Shown here: one piece after another, positions 8,564 to 16,961 of the stretch
Numbering within the stretch: the stretch's first letter is position 1
How the letters are laid out: the number at the start of each line of letters is the position of its first letter
NCBI GenBank assembly: GCA_965232265.1
Contig: CBDDPH010000002.1
Coordinates: 744,001 to 808,000 of the forward strand
Origin: VXRD01 sp965232265
Lineage (GTDB): Bacteria > Latescibacterota > UBA2968
DNA length: 64,000 nucleotides
Direction: 5' to 3'
Made by a program: the position numbers and the translations under genes
Notes under the pieces: model-generated
Databases searched by the model: none
What the model was told of the DNA's origin: nothing
Seen by the model: only the letters and a program-made list of their open reading frames with translations

Positions 8564-9622
8564 TTACTCAACAACCTGACAGTAGTGTAGTTGTATGTTG
8601 GTGAACTTACCAGCAACTTTGCCCTTAATTCTTACTCTCTGACCTTTGGATACTCTCATTGCATCATCGTAGTTATATTCACCTAGAAAGCACTGGATAC
8701 CTAGAATTACTGTCTGGCTTGTTCTTAAGAAAATGTAGGGATACCCATTCTTGTCCTTACCGACAGATTTCACAACTCCGGATATTTCTATAATCTTCCC
8801 CTTGTATTCACTATCTGCTCTAATTTCGTTGTCTTGATAATCAGCATACAGAGCATCGGCAGTCGTTGACCAAACAGGCTCACGTTCAGCTACTCCTCTG
8901 CTAAAGGCTCTCAGGAGTGCTTTCTCTATTTCTTCTCTGCCTTCTGGCGTGTCTGCATAGAACCTGTTTAAGTCGGGCATACTAAGTCTTTTGATTCTCC
9001 AGGTATTGTTGTAGGTATTATGATCCATACTTACTTCTACGTCAGTACGCTTAAGTGATCCGTCGTATCTGTACCACAATTTGTAGCTTAATTTATATTC
9101 TGCTATGATACTATCTCTTCTAACTCGTCCCGTTCTTTCAACTTCTCTACTTGACAATTTCTCAGGAAATTCTGCAATTCTTATACTTTTTTTATTTTTA
9201 AAGTAGTTATAAACAGAGTCTCTTGTTGCACTTAGAATCTCGTCTAACTCTTGCTTATTAGGAGCAATTTTTACAAGGGAGTCCTTCCGTGACATTTGCA
9301 GAGACTTCTTCCATTGCGATACGGAGTCTTCTTTATTCCTAATAAGACCCTGAGATTTATACTCCTCAAAGTACTCTCTGGCTATCTTGTGACCGTTTGT
9401 AGTCTCACCATTCTCGTCATCTGACGAGAGTGCTACGATGCTAACGACACCGAATATGGCGATACTCAGTACGCTGGTTTTAAAAATTTCATATCTCGAT
9501 GGTTGACGGACTTCGCCTTTCTGCTCTGTAGCCACTTTTTTGGGTGAGATAAACCCGATGACAAAATAAAAGAAAGACAGAATTGTGATTATGAGTGATA
9601 CTACGCCTATTAGAGTCGCCAT
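8564..9622 (-). CDS. Membrane-anchored protein with C-terminal OB-fold (tRNA_anti-like) domain
   Basis: A 352-residue protein. Two N-terminal membrane segments (about residues 3-25 and 47-65) are followed by a charged, helical middle and a C-terminal OB-fold of about 90 residues: DALYADYQDNEIRADSEYKG ... KIIEISGVVKSVGKDKNGYP ... GQRVRIKGKVAG. This matches the tRNA_anti-like domain often found on membrane proteins of unknown role. The ATG at 9622 has an AAGGAGG site, which outranks upstream in-frame ATGs. Function unknown. Confidence 0.7.
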   Translation of the reverse strand: MATLIGVVSLIITILSFFYFVIGFISPKKVATEQKGEVRQPSRYEIFKTSVLSIAIFGVVSIVALSSDDENGETTNGHKIAREYFEEYKSQGLIRNKEDSVSQWKKSLQMSRKDSLVKIAPNKQELDEILSATRDSVYNYFKNKKSIRIAEFPEKLSSREVERTGRVRRDSIIAEYKLSYKLWYRYDGSLKRTDVEVSMDHNTYNNTWRIKRLSMPDLNRFYADTPEGREEIEKALLRAFSRGVAEREPVWSTTADALYADYQDNEIRADSEYKGKIIEISGVVKSVGKDKNGYPYIFLRTSQTVILGIQCFLGEYNYDDAMRVSKGQRVRIKGKVAGKFTNIQLHYCQVVE

Positions 9623-10235
9623 TTTGGTTTTTCCTCCTTGGTAGAGAGAGTAAAGAACCATGCATGCACATATATCCATCCGCGTCCTTGTACGTCGTAT
9701 TTGTGCGGGACGTACGAGGAGCGTACCGGGAATTTTGAGACCGTTCAAAAAGGGAAAAAAGAGAAAGGAAGGCTGCTTGAAGCTGGTCAGGTGAAGACGT
9801 TCTTGAACATGGCATCTCTCCTTTGCGCGTTACGGGATTGGATGGTTGGCAGTTGACGGTAGGCTTTAACCCGAAACCGAAAAGGGGCCGGGTAGTGTCA
9901 ACCATCACGCAGAGAGATGCGGGAACAGTCCTGCCTATTTGCCCTGGCTCAGGGAGCTACCCGTCACCGTTAGTGGGCTGTTCTATTCAGCAGGCTACCC
10001 GACATGCGGGTCTCTGCCAATGGTTGACAACTGCAAGTTAGCGATTATGTCAATTGTAGGCAATATCTTTATGGTCACTAAAGTTTGGACAATTTAGGAA
10101 ATCTGGCGTTCTTGTTTGCCACATAAGACGCGAATAATTTGAGCGGTTGCACAAAAGGCACAAAACGGGCACGCCAAGACCCTATTTTTTGTGCTTTCTG
10201 TGGCTATAAAAAAAATCTCCAAACGCCAGTTTTAT
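9623..10235. other. Gene-free interval, 613 bp
   Basis: I find no convincing gene. The only clear structure is the 134-bp inverted-repeat element at 9896-10029. The stretch 10030-10235 is A+T-rich and would contain the dnaB 3' end signal, but no clean terminator stem is visible. Confidence 0.5.
9896..10029. repeat. Inverted-repeat element with strong internal structure (MITE-like or structured RNA)
   Basis: The ends TGTCAACCAT..GCAGAGA (9896-9915) and TCTCTGC..ATGGTTGACA (10011-10029) are inverted complements. Inside, GAACAG (9923-9928) can pair with CTGTTC (9978-9983), and CCCTG-GCT-CAGGG forms a hairpin, so the whole folds as a branched structure. No target-site duplication is obvious. It may be a non-autonomous mobile element or an RNA gene. 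Confidence 0.45.
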
Positions 10236-11594
10236 TCAGGGAAATTCGCGATAGATTTCGAGTGGGTTTTCAAACCGGAGACACTCAGCCACAAAGGTCA
10301 AAGAGACGCTGCCAATGGGACCGTTGCGTTGCTTGCCCACAATAATCTCGGCCACGCCTTCTTGTGAATTGCCCTCTTCGTCTGCAATGCCATATACTTC
10401 GGGGCGAAAGAGAAACATCACCACATCCGCGTCCTGTTCTATGGAGCCACTCTCGCGCAAATCGGCCAGTTGCGGTCGTTTGTCCGTGCGACTTTCCACT
10501 GCCCGCGACAATTGCGCGCAGGCAACGATTGGAATATCGAGTTCTTTGGCGAGGGCTTTCAGGGAGCGCGAGATATAGGCGATTTCCTGTTCGCGGCTGC
10601 CAAAATTTTCAGATGTGGTCATCAGTTGCAGATAATCGACGATGATGAGTCCGATATCGTATTCGGATTTGGCGCGTCGCGCTTTGGCTCGCAGTTCCAT
10701 GACGGAAATGGCCGGTGTGTCATCGATGTATAGTGGTGCTTCCATCAGTTTCCCGATCCAGTTGGCTAAACGATGCCAGTCCTCTTCGGAGAGATTGCCT
10801 GTTCGAAAGACGTGCGAATTTACGCGCGCTTCGCCACATAAGAGTCGCTGTGCGAGTTGTTCTGTTGACATTTCCAGTGAAAAATACAATACGGGTACCC
10901 GGTTCACGGCGGCATTGCGCGCCATGCACAGTGTGAGTGCTGTTTTGCCCATCGAGGGACGCGATGCGAGGATGATCAGGTCCGAAGGTTGAAAGCCGGC
11001 TGTCATCTGATCCAGTTCCGTATAGCCCGTGTTCACGCCGGCAAGGGCGCCGCGTTGTGCAATTTCAATGGCTTCCTCAATGGCGGCGGAAATGGGTGTT
11101 GCGCCTTTGCCCAATTCGCCTTCGGCAATTTGAAAGACCCGTTGCTCTGCGCGGTCGATGAGTTCGCGCACATCCTCGCTTTCTTCATAGCTTTCGGTAA
11201 GCGTTTGGGTCGCTGCGGCAATCAACCGCCGCCTCTGCGCTTTTTCCAATACGATCTGCGCGTGGTATTCGGCATTGGCTGCTGTCGCCATTTCACTGGC
11301 TAATTCGGCGATGAAAACCGCGCCGCCGATATCGTCGAGTTGGCCTCGCCGCACGAGTTCTGCGGTGAGTGTGACCTGATCGACGGGATCGCCGCGCTCA
11401 GACACAGATTGAATTGCCGCATAGACTCTTCGATGTGGGGTATGGTAAAACGCCGTTTCATCCCCCAAGACCTCGACCACGCGATTAATTGCCATGTTGT
11501 CGATCAGCATGGCACCCAATACAGCGCGTTCGACTTCGAGAACCTGGGGTAGTGCGCGTTCAACTGTGTTTGATGTCGGATTTTGCACGGCCAT
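10236..11594 (-). CDS. dnaB: Replicative DNA helicase DnaB
   Basis: A 452-residue hexameric 5'-3' helicase that unwinds DNA at the fork. The N-terminal primase-interacting domain (residues 15-115, PQVLEVERAVLGAMLID) is followed by the RecA-like ATPase with Walker A SRPSMGKTA (211-219), Walker B LIIVDYLQLM and the DnaB motif REQEIAYISRSLKALAKEL. The length is normal. In many bacteria dnaB follows rplI; here it has moved away from rpsF-rpsR-rplI (57 kb) into an accessory zone. A copy of its last 50 bp is found at 13606-13655. The start lacks a strong ribosome site (GGAAC). Confidence 0.97.
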   Translation of the reverse strand: MAVQNPTSNTVERALPQVLEVERAVLGAMLIDNMAINRVVEVLGDETAFYHTPHRRVYAAIQSVSERGDPVDQVTLTAELVRRGQLDDIGGAVFIAELASEMATAANAEYHAQIVLEKAQRRRLIAAATQTLTESYEESEDVRELIDRAEQRVFQIAEGELGKGATPISAAIEEAIEIAQRGALAGVNTGYTELDQMTAGFQPSDLIILASRPSMGKTALTLCMARNAAVNRVPVLYFSLEMSTEQLAQRLLCGEARVNSHVFRTGNLSEEDWHRLANWIGKLMEAPLYIDDTPAISVMELRAKARRAKSEYDIGLIIVDYLQLMTTSENFGSREQEIAYISRSLKALAKELDIPIVACAQLSRAVESRTDKRPQLADLRESGSIEQDADVVMFLFRPEVYGIADEEGNSQEGVAEIIVGKQRNGPIGSVSLTFVAECLRFENPLEIYREFP

Positions 11595-11640
11595 CAGATT
11601 TCAGTTCCGGGTCTTAATTTTTTGTGATTTTTTAAAAAAA

Positions 11641-11666
11641 GAGACGCATTGCAAGTAATGCGTCTC
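11641..11666 (-). terminator. Rho-independent terminator upstream of dnaB
   Basis: Stem GAGACGCATT / AATGCGTCTC with a 6-base loop, followed on the minus strand by a run of seven T. It would stop leftward transcription before dnaB, yet no intact leftward gene lies directly upstream, which fits loss of a gene from this interval. Confidence 0.75.
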
Positions 11667-11907
11667 AAAAATAAATAAGAGGTATGACAGGATATGTCGC
11701 AGGTGATCAAATTTTTTTACATAGGCGTATTTGCACGATCTATTCCTCGTGCTTACAACGCCCTTGATAGGACCCTCCGCGTATGCGCTTGTCCGGACAG
11801 CACCCAAAATTCAGAATGTAATAGATTTGTCCAGCAGAAAGCTCTGGTCTTCATAAGGACCGATGAGAGCGTCTTCTTTGTTGTCTAATTTGATCTTTTT
11901 GCTTTAT

Positions 11908-11944
11908 TATAGTCTTGAAACTATATTGCTTTGAAGCTATATTG
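11908..11944 (+). promoter_or_regulatory. Candidate operator of the toxin-antitoxin operon
   Basis: An inverted repeat TATAGT-N6-ACTATA (11908-11925) overlaps a direct repeat TTGAANCTATATTG (11915-11928 and 11931-11944), directly before the toxin start. Type II antitoxins usually bind such repeats to autoregulate. Confidence 0.5.
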
Positions 11945-11948
11945 GATA

Positions 11949-12308
11949 ATGGAATGGATTGTTGAGTTTTATCCTGCGTTTGAACGCGAGTTCGACGATT
12001 ATCCCGAAACAGTGCAGGACGGCATCCTCGCACGAGCCGGATTAATTGAGTTCCACGGCCCGCAATTGGGTCGTCCATATGCCGATACTCTGAGCGGTTC
12101 TCGTCACGCCAACATGAAAGAGTTGCGTTTCGACGCTGGCAATGGTGTCTGGCGCGTGGCGTTTGCCTTCGATCCTCAACGCACGGCTGTTTTACTTGCC
12201 GCTGGCGATAAATCGGGCAAAAGAGAAAGCCGCTTCTACAGACGGCTTATTGCTCAAGCCGAGGACCGTTTCGATGACCATTTGAGAAGATTGAAAGGAA
12301 ATATCTGA
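11949..12308 (+). CDS. HigB/RelE-superfamily toxin (Gp49-like)
   Basis: A 119-residue toxin component of a type II system; family members are ribosome-dependent mRNA interferases. Diagnostic sequence: GPQLGRPYADTLSGSRHANM, KELRF, WRVAFAFDP and AVLLAAGDKSG, followed by FYRRLIAQAE, the standard Gp49/HigB-like pattern. The ATG at 11949 is chosen because homology starts at MEWIVEFYPAF; a TTG 18 bp upstream is possible. The stop overlaps the antitoxin start (TGATG), so the two are translationally coupled, toxin first as in hig systems. Confidence 0.85.
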   Translation: MEWIVEFYPAFEREFDDYPETVQDGILARAGLIEFHGPQLGRPYADTLSGSRHANMKELRFDAGNGVWRVAFAFDPQRTAVLLAAGDKSGKRESRFYRRLIAQAEDRFDDHLRRLKGNI

Positions 12309-12643
12309 TGGGAACGTCTCTAAAAGAAAAAATAGCGTCTTTGCCTCCTGAGAGACAGGCGAGGATTAAGGCCGAAACGGCGCACCTTCAGGCTACCTAC
12401 ATGACCCTGAAGGAGTTGCGCCGAGCGCATGACATGACTCAGGTGCATCTGGCGAAACAACTTGGCAAAAGCCAGGTGACTGTTGCACAGATGGAAAAAC
12501 GTACGGACTTGCTGCTTTCGACACTCCGCCACTATGTCGAGGCTTTGGGCGGTCGGCTTGATCTCGTGGTGCAATTTCCGGATCGAGCACCTATCATTAT
12601 AGAGCAAATAGGCGGCGAGAGTGGAAGTGCCTCAGATAAGTGA
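12308..12643 (+). CDS. HigA-like XRE-family antitoxin
   Basis: A 111-residue helix-turn-helix protein that would neutralise the upstream toxin and repress the operon. The XRE domain spans about residues 36-88: LKELRRAHDMTQVHLAKQLG, KSQVTVAQMEKR and LLLSTLRHYVEALGG. The N-terminal helix KEKIASLPPERQARIKAETA is typical of partners of Gp49-type toxins. A broken duplicate of the first 80 bp lies at 8424-8512. Confidence 0.87.
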   Translation: MGTSLKEKIASLPPERQARIKAETAHLQATYMTLKELRRAHDMTQVHLAKQLGKSQVTVAQMEKRTDLLLSTLRHYVEALGGRLDLVVQFPDRAPIIIEQIGGESGSASDK

Positions 12644-12702
12644 TGGAGCTGGCTGTGTATTGTAATCTTTTTTTAACCGCACCAACCCCTGCGATTTGAA
12701 CG

Positions 12703-12960
12703 CTAAAACAGATATCCCAATACGAGTGAGAATTCATTGATGGTTGCTGTTACATTTTGTGTGCTCAGCAAGCTCTCTTTTTGCGTAAAGCTCACGCCTC
12801 TGGATTCCAGTCCCAGGGAGAATCGCTCACCTATAAAACGCTTCTCGCCCAATCCTTCTTGGGACGTTGCGTCGGGAAGATCCCAAGTCAATATCAAGGG
12901 ATGTCTGGCTTCTGCTACCGCACAGATGAGCGCCGCGGCAACTTCTTCAAGGGGTCTTGA
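12703..12960 (-). pseudogene. Possible outer-membrane beta-barrel C-terminal fragment
   Basis: The minus-strand frame ends GERFSLGLESRGVSF..., then NEFSLVLGYLF and a stop: alternating hydrophobic strands with a C-terminal phenylalanine, as in BAM substrates. Upstream in frame (RPLEEVAAALICAVAEARHP) the sequence does not look like a barrel and has no start codon or ribosome site. Probably debris; weakly supported. Confidence 0.3.
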
Positions 12961-13137
12961 TCACTGTCTTGCTGGCGATATCGCGCCAAAGTATCCCCCC
13001 ATCCCATCGGCGAGTATCAATACTTCGCTGTCGTCCATTTCTGGATCACCGCGTTCAATCAAGCCATAATCATCTTGCTGATATGCCCGTCCACCGAGAA
13101 TTTGCTGTGCGGCAAACCGCCCGTTTAATCGGTTCAT
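12961..13137 (-). pseudogene. PP2C-type protein phosphatase, N-terminal fragment
   Basis: From the ATG at 13137 the frame reads MNRLNGRFAAQQILGGRAYQ, QDDYGLIERG, then EVLILADGMGGY. This is the N-terminal PP2C block with the metal-binding DGMGG motif. A one-base shift follows: the next frame reads RDIASKTVIK, the expected continuation, before a stop. The rest of the phosphatase is missing, and a middle piece lies 8 kb away at 4425-4586. Inactive as written. Confidence 0.65.
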
Positions 13138-13316
13138 GCTGTTTCTCTCTTCAGGTGCAAGACCGTTTTATGTTTTTAACTGCGTTACGCAAGAACCACC
13201 GCGGCAGCCACCCGGTCAAATGGAAGAAGGTATTGAGCAAGGTGAAAGAAGAAGTACGATCGAAGCGATCCTCGAAGTGTTGGAGATTCGATTTGATCTC
13301 CTTGCCTTTGTTGGGT

Positions 13317-13568
13317 TCATTCGTTCTGCCTTCCAATCGAATCCCGCCACTGCATGGCCAGAGCAGTCATTGCGCCCCGATGCACCTGCTGGCCTACTTC
13401 GTCCTCGATGGCTGCAATGCATCGGTTGATCAAATCGACAAAGGCTTGGGCGGTTCTGATTTCACTCATTCTGGGATCCGCTTCATTGAGAAGTTCGATC
13501 ATGCGTAAGCCTTCCAATGCGTCAATTCCGTCAATCGTTTCTAAAGTAAATGGACTAATAAAAGGCAT
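13317..13568 (-). CDS. Hypothetical protein (RMIELL family, copy 3, single unit)
   Basis: An 83-residue protein I do not recognise, MPFISPFTLETIDGIDALEG followed by one unit (RMIELLNEADPRMSEIRTAQ, EDEVGQQVHRGAM, MQWRDS). It starts with a strong GGAGG site and shares the leader TTTAGGGTTATTT with copy 1 at 4561-5088. It looks the least rearranged of the three. It lies between the PP2C N-terminal fragment and a dnaB 3' fragment. Probably cytoplasmic and helical. Confidence 0.5.
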   Translation of the reverse strand: MPFISPFTLETIDGIDALEGLRMIELLNEADPRMSEIRTAQAFVDLINRCIAAIEDEVGQQVHRGAMTALAMQWRDSIGRQNE

Positions 13569-13605
13569 GTTTGACCTCCGAGATTGGACATTTAGGGTTA
13601 TTTTT

Positions 13606-13655
13606 CACGATAGATTTCGAGGGGATTTTCAAACCGAAGACACTCAGCCGTAAAG
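13606..13655 (-). pseudogene. Duplicate of the dnaB 3' end
   Basis: The minus strand reads LTAECLRFENPLEIYRE, matching the last residues of DnaB (VAECLRFENPLEIYRE), and the DNA is close to 10247-10296. A 50-bp scrap of dnaB has been copied or left here beside RMIELL copy 3. Confidence 0.75.
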
Positions 13656-13738
13656 TTTGCGAACGAGTTTCAAGCAAGTGTGACAGTTTTTTAACTTGAT
13701 GCGGATGTCTTCAGCCGCGCCTGTTACTTATAACCGTT

Positions 13739-15811
13739 CTATTCGGGTGCCCGACGTTGGGCTTCGGCAAGTTGAGCCGGGGTCATCTGTTTTTCAATTC
13801 TATCGCGGGCTTCGCAGGCATTCTGGTGGCGCTGTTCTGCGGCGAGGTTAAACCATCTGTGAGCCTCCACGTAGTCTTGTTCCACGCGGTCGCCGTCGCG
13901 AAACATCACACCAAGCTGGTACGGAAGTTCAGCATTAGCTGTCTCAGCCGATTTTTCAATCCATTTTCTTGCCTCTGCACGGTCTTGTTCCACCCCTTCG
14001 CCGTGGTAATACATCAGGTCAGCCTGCATCCATGCGACTATATGGTCAGCTTTTCTAAACCAATTTACTGCTTCGGTATAATCTTGTTCCACACCCTCGC
14101 CATTGTAATACATCAGGCCAAGCATACATGCGCCTCCATAGTGACTGAGGTCAGCTTTTCTAAACCAATTTACTGCCTCGGTATAATTTTGTTCCACGCC
14201 CTCGCCATCTGTAATACATCAGGCCGAGCCGGTACTCGGAAGTATCAGAAATAGAACCTGGGTATTCGATTGATTTTCTAAACCACTTGATTGCCTCGGT
14301 ATAATTTTGTTCCACGCCTTTGAACTGATAATACCTCAGGCCAACAGACTCAGTGTCATGATAATACAACAGGCCAAGATAGTACTGAGCATCAGCATGT
14401 CCTTTTTCAGCGGCTTTTTTGAACCATTTCTCTGCTTCTGCATCATCTTCTCTCCAATACCTCTCGCCAAGTTCGTGTGCGATATCAGCATGTCCTTTTT
14501 CTGCGGCTTTTTTGGACCACTTCTCTGCTTCTACACCATCTCGTTCCAAGACAGGATGACTCCAAAAATACCTCTCGCCAAGTTGGTATATAGCCTCAAT
14601 ATCTCCTTTTTCTGCGGCTTTTCGGAAACCTTTTTCAGCTTTGCGATACCACTTCTCAGCCTCAACATCGTTGCCGTCAATGTAATACATCTCGCCAAGT
14701 TGGTATTGCGCTTTAGTGTGTCCTTTTTCAGCGGCTTTTTTGAACCATTTTAGTGTCTCGACATTTTCTGGCTCCGAGTCCATAAACCAAGACCCAGGAT
14801 TCCAATAATACATTTCGCCGATCCGATACTGTACCTCAGCAGATCCTTTATGGGCGGCATTTTGGATCCAATTTGCCACTTGGACAGGGTCTTGCGCCAT
14901 GCGGCTGTCGAGGTAATCCATTAGAAGATGGCTTTCTTTTGCATGAAATCCTCTTTTTTCAGCGGCTTTTTTAAACCATTTTAGTGCCTCGACATAGTCT
15001 TGCGTGACGCCCTCGTCCTCGCCTCGGCAGTACATCTTGCCGAGGTTGTATTGCGCCCTAGTGTGCCCTTTTTTTGCGGCTTTTTTGAACCACTTCGCTG
15101 CCTGTACATAGTCTTGTTTCACGTCCTTGCTATCCTCGCGATATATCCAGCCGAGGTTGCATAGTGCCTCAGTGTGTCCTTTTTTTGCGGCTTTTCGATA
15201 CCAATACACGGCTTTTGCCCGGTCTTTCTCCAGGTCAGCACGTCCAGGTGGTCCACATCCTTGTGTGCGTCATATATAAAGCCGAGGTTGTATTGCGCCT
15301 TAGTGTGTCCTTTTTTTGCGGCTTTTCGACACCAATACACGGCTTTTGCCCGGTCTTTCTTCGCATCCTCGTCTTCGCCATCATCATAATATATCCAGCC
15401 GAGGTTGTATTGCGCCCCAGTGTGTCCTTTTTCAGCGGCTTTGTGATACCATTTCACGGCTTCAATCTTGTTGGGCACTACACCATATCCCCATTGATAC
15501 ATTTCGCCAAGCCGGTACAGGGCACGAGGCTGTCCTTTTTCAGCGGCTTTTAGATACTGCGTTTTAGCTTTGCGATACCACTTTATCGCCTCCACATAGT
15601 TTTCCTTTGTCCCCTGCCCCCTGTGATACATCTTGCCGAGGCGATATTGGGCATGAGGCTGTCCTTGTTCGGCAGCTTTTTTGAACCACTTCATTGCCTC
15701 GCCATAGTCTCGCTCTATGCCCTTGTGATACATCTTGCCGAGGCGATATTGAGCCTCAGTATGTCCTTGTTCGGCGAGTCGTAACAATTTCTTTGGGTCG
15801 TTTTCTTTCAT
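13739..15811 (-). CDS. Sel1-like repeat protein, frameshifted twice
   Basis: About 690 residues when joined, composed almost entirely of 36-residue Sel1 (SLR/TPR-like) repeats (A..G...AQYxLGxMYxxGxG...A..WFxKAA) that form a solenoid for protein binding. The start MKENDPKKLLRLAEQ has AAGGAGA and no signal peptide. Two frame changes break it. Near 15230 the frame shifts after HKDVDHLDV, and near 14207 one extra base in CCATCTGTAATAC (other repeats have CCATTGTAATAC) shifts it again. All three frames keep perfect repeat periodicity, so the breaks are recent or errors. The C-terminus (LAEAQRRAPE) is intact. Partner unknown. Confidence 0.8.
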
Positions 15812-15855
15812 GATCTATCTCCTTATGCGGTCAGAATTCGCATTTATAACCAAAA

Positions 15856-15884
15856 AAAGGCGCGTTCACTTTAGAACGGCCTTT
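15856..15884 (-). terminator. Terminator downstream of the WYL gene
   Basis: On the minus strand AAAGGCCGTTC and GAACGCGCCTTT pair around a 6-base loop with one bulge, followed by a T-run. It lies 40 bp past the WYL stop codon. Confidence 0.65.
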
Positions 15885-15888
15885 AAAT

Positions 15889-15936
15889 AAAATAAGTGGT
15901 ATGGACAGATTACGTCATAGGTGATCAAGTTTTTTG
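15889..15936. repeat. Element shared with 11673-11719
   Basis: AAATAAGTGGTATGGACAGA followed by ACGTCATAGGTGATCAAGTTTTTT resembles the sequence beside the terminator at 11641. In both places it lies next to a minus-strand terminator, and here it includes the WYL stop codon. Confidence 0.5.
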
Positions 15937-16908
15937 GTAAAAAGTCAGATTTTTTTTGAGTTCCTCCATTATTGCTTCGCGCAGAGCGGCAGGTTCGAGA
16001 ACTTCTGCGTCTGCGCCATGGCTCAGTATCCAGGATTTGATGTCGTAAAAACCGCTGGCTCGAAAGGTGAGGATGATTTCGCCGGTGTCCCGTTCTTCGA
16101 TTTCTTGTGAGGGGTGCCAGATCCGCTGTTTGATGTAGCGGGCTTGCCATGCGGAGAAGCGGATTTTGACGTCTATGGGGTCTTCGAGCGTGATGCCATA
16201 AGCCTGCTGGATGCGGTTTTCGATATCCAGATCATCGGGTGGCTCAAAGGTTTCAGATGTGAGTTCGAGGGCCTGAATGCGCTCTGCCGCGAGTGTGAGT
16301 AAGTCGTCGTATTTTGGATTGCGGCAGAGTAGATAATGTCCGTTGTGATAGTACAGGAGTCTAAAGGGTGTGATGGGATAGGTTTTGGTTTCTCCAGTTG
16401 TGATGGCGCGATAGGTGATGTTGCACACTTTGTGTTCGTTGATTGCGCGATGGGCGGTTTCGAGTACTTCAGGAGATATCAGCTCTTTTTGTTTGCGACG
16501 ATGGGGATAATAAGCCGCGCCTGCTTTTTCCAAAAATGTACGCATCGGCTCTGAGAGCGTTGCTCTGATTCTGTTCAGGGTGTTTTGAAATGCTTTTTTG
16601 TATGGCGTGTCTTCATCTTCAAGCGGACTGATGATGCCTTCGATGAAGGTCAGGGCGATGATTTCGTCGGTGTGGAAGTTCAGGGGTAGCGGCAAGTTGG
16701 TTTTTTCGAGTGTAATGTATATTATGCCGTCTCGCGGCTCTCTATTGATTATAAAGCCCACTTCTAATAGATCATTGAGATCCCGTTGTATGGTGCGCGT
16801 TGAGACGTCCCATTGTTCGGCGAGTTCTCGATAGGTTACGCCATATCTCCGAGCGGCGAGATCGAAGAGGATGTTCAGTTGGCGGACGATTTGTTTGTTG
16901 TCTGGCAT
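15925..16908 (-). CDS. WYL-domain transcriptional regulator (DeoR-type HTH)
   Basis: A 327-residue regulator. N-terminal HTH_11 winged helix (RRYGVTYRELAEQWDVSTRT then IQRDLNDLLEVGF) is followed by the WYL effector-sensing domain (ITPFRLLYYHNGHYLLCRNP) and a C-terminal WCX extension (VKIRFSAWQARYIKQRIWHP). Such proteins sense small ligands or nucleic-acid fragments and often control DNA-damage, phage-defence or metabolic genes. The ATG at 16908 fits the domain start, but the upstream region is the T-run of the tRNA-Leu terminator and shows no ribosome site, so it may be leaderless or poorly translated. Confidence 0.88.
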   Translation of the reverse strand: MPDNKQIVRQLNILFDLAARRYGVTYRELAEQWDVSTRTIQRDLNDLLEVGFIINREPRDGIIYITLEKTNLPLPLNFHTDEIIALTFIEGIISPLEDEDTPYKKAFQNTLNRIRATLSEPMRTFLEKAGAAYYPHRRKQKELISPEVLETAHRAINEHKVCNITYRAITTGETKTYPITPFRLLYYHNGHYLLCRNPKYDDLLTLAAERIQALELTSETFEPPDDLDIENRIQQAYGITLEDPIDVKIRFSAWQARYIKQRIWHPSQEIEERDTGEIILTFRASGFYDIKSWILSHGADAEVLEPAALREAIMEELKKNLTFYQKT

Positions 16909-16926
16909 GGCTATTGTGAAAAAAAT

Positions 16927-16953
16927 GGGCTTACGCCATCCCGACGTAAGCCC
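16927..16953 (-). terminator. Terminator of tRNA-Leu
   Basis: GGGCTTACG / CGTAAGCCC stem on the minus strand followed by ATTTTTTT, 9 bp past the tRNA 3' end. Confidence 0.88.
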
Positions 16954-16961
16954 TTGTTTTA

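Larger units (their letters stand above)
11595..11948. other. Interval between dnaB and the toxin-antitoxin pair
   Basis: Contains a minus-strand terminator (11641-11666), a 46-bp element (11673-11719) repeated downstream of the WYL gene (15889-15936), and possible gene debris: minus-strand 11812-11895 reads IKLDNKEDALIGPYEDQSFL without a start codon. No complete gene is seen. The right end holds the candidate operator for the toxin-antitoxin pair. Confidence 0.5.

Noticed and set aside
9896..10029. tRNA or tmRNA gene
   Set aside because: No T-loop GTTCRA, acceptor or tag-coding region; the fold is only an inverted repeat with inner hairpins.
11747..11812. Fragment of a SUMF1-like gene (minus strand RIRGGSYQGRCK)
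   Set aside because: Only RGGSY resembles the family; the stretch is too short and the surrounding sequence does not match.
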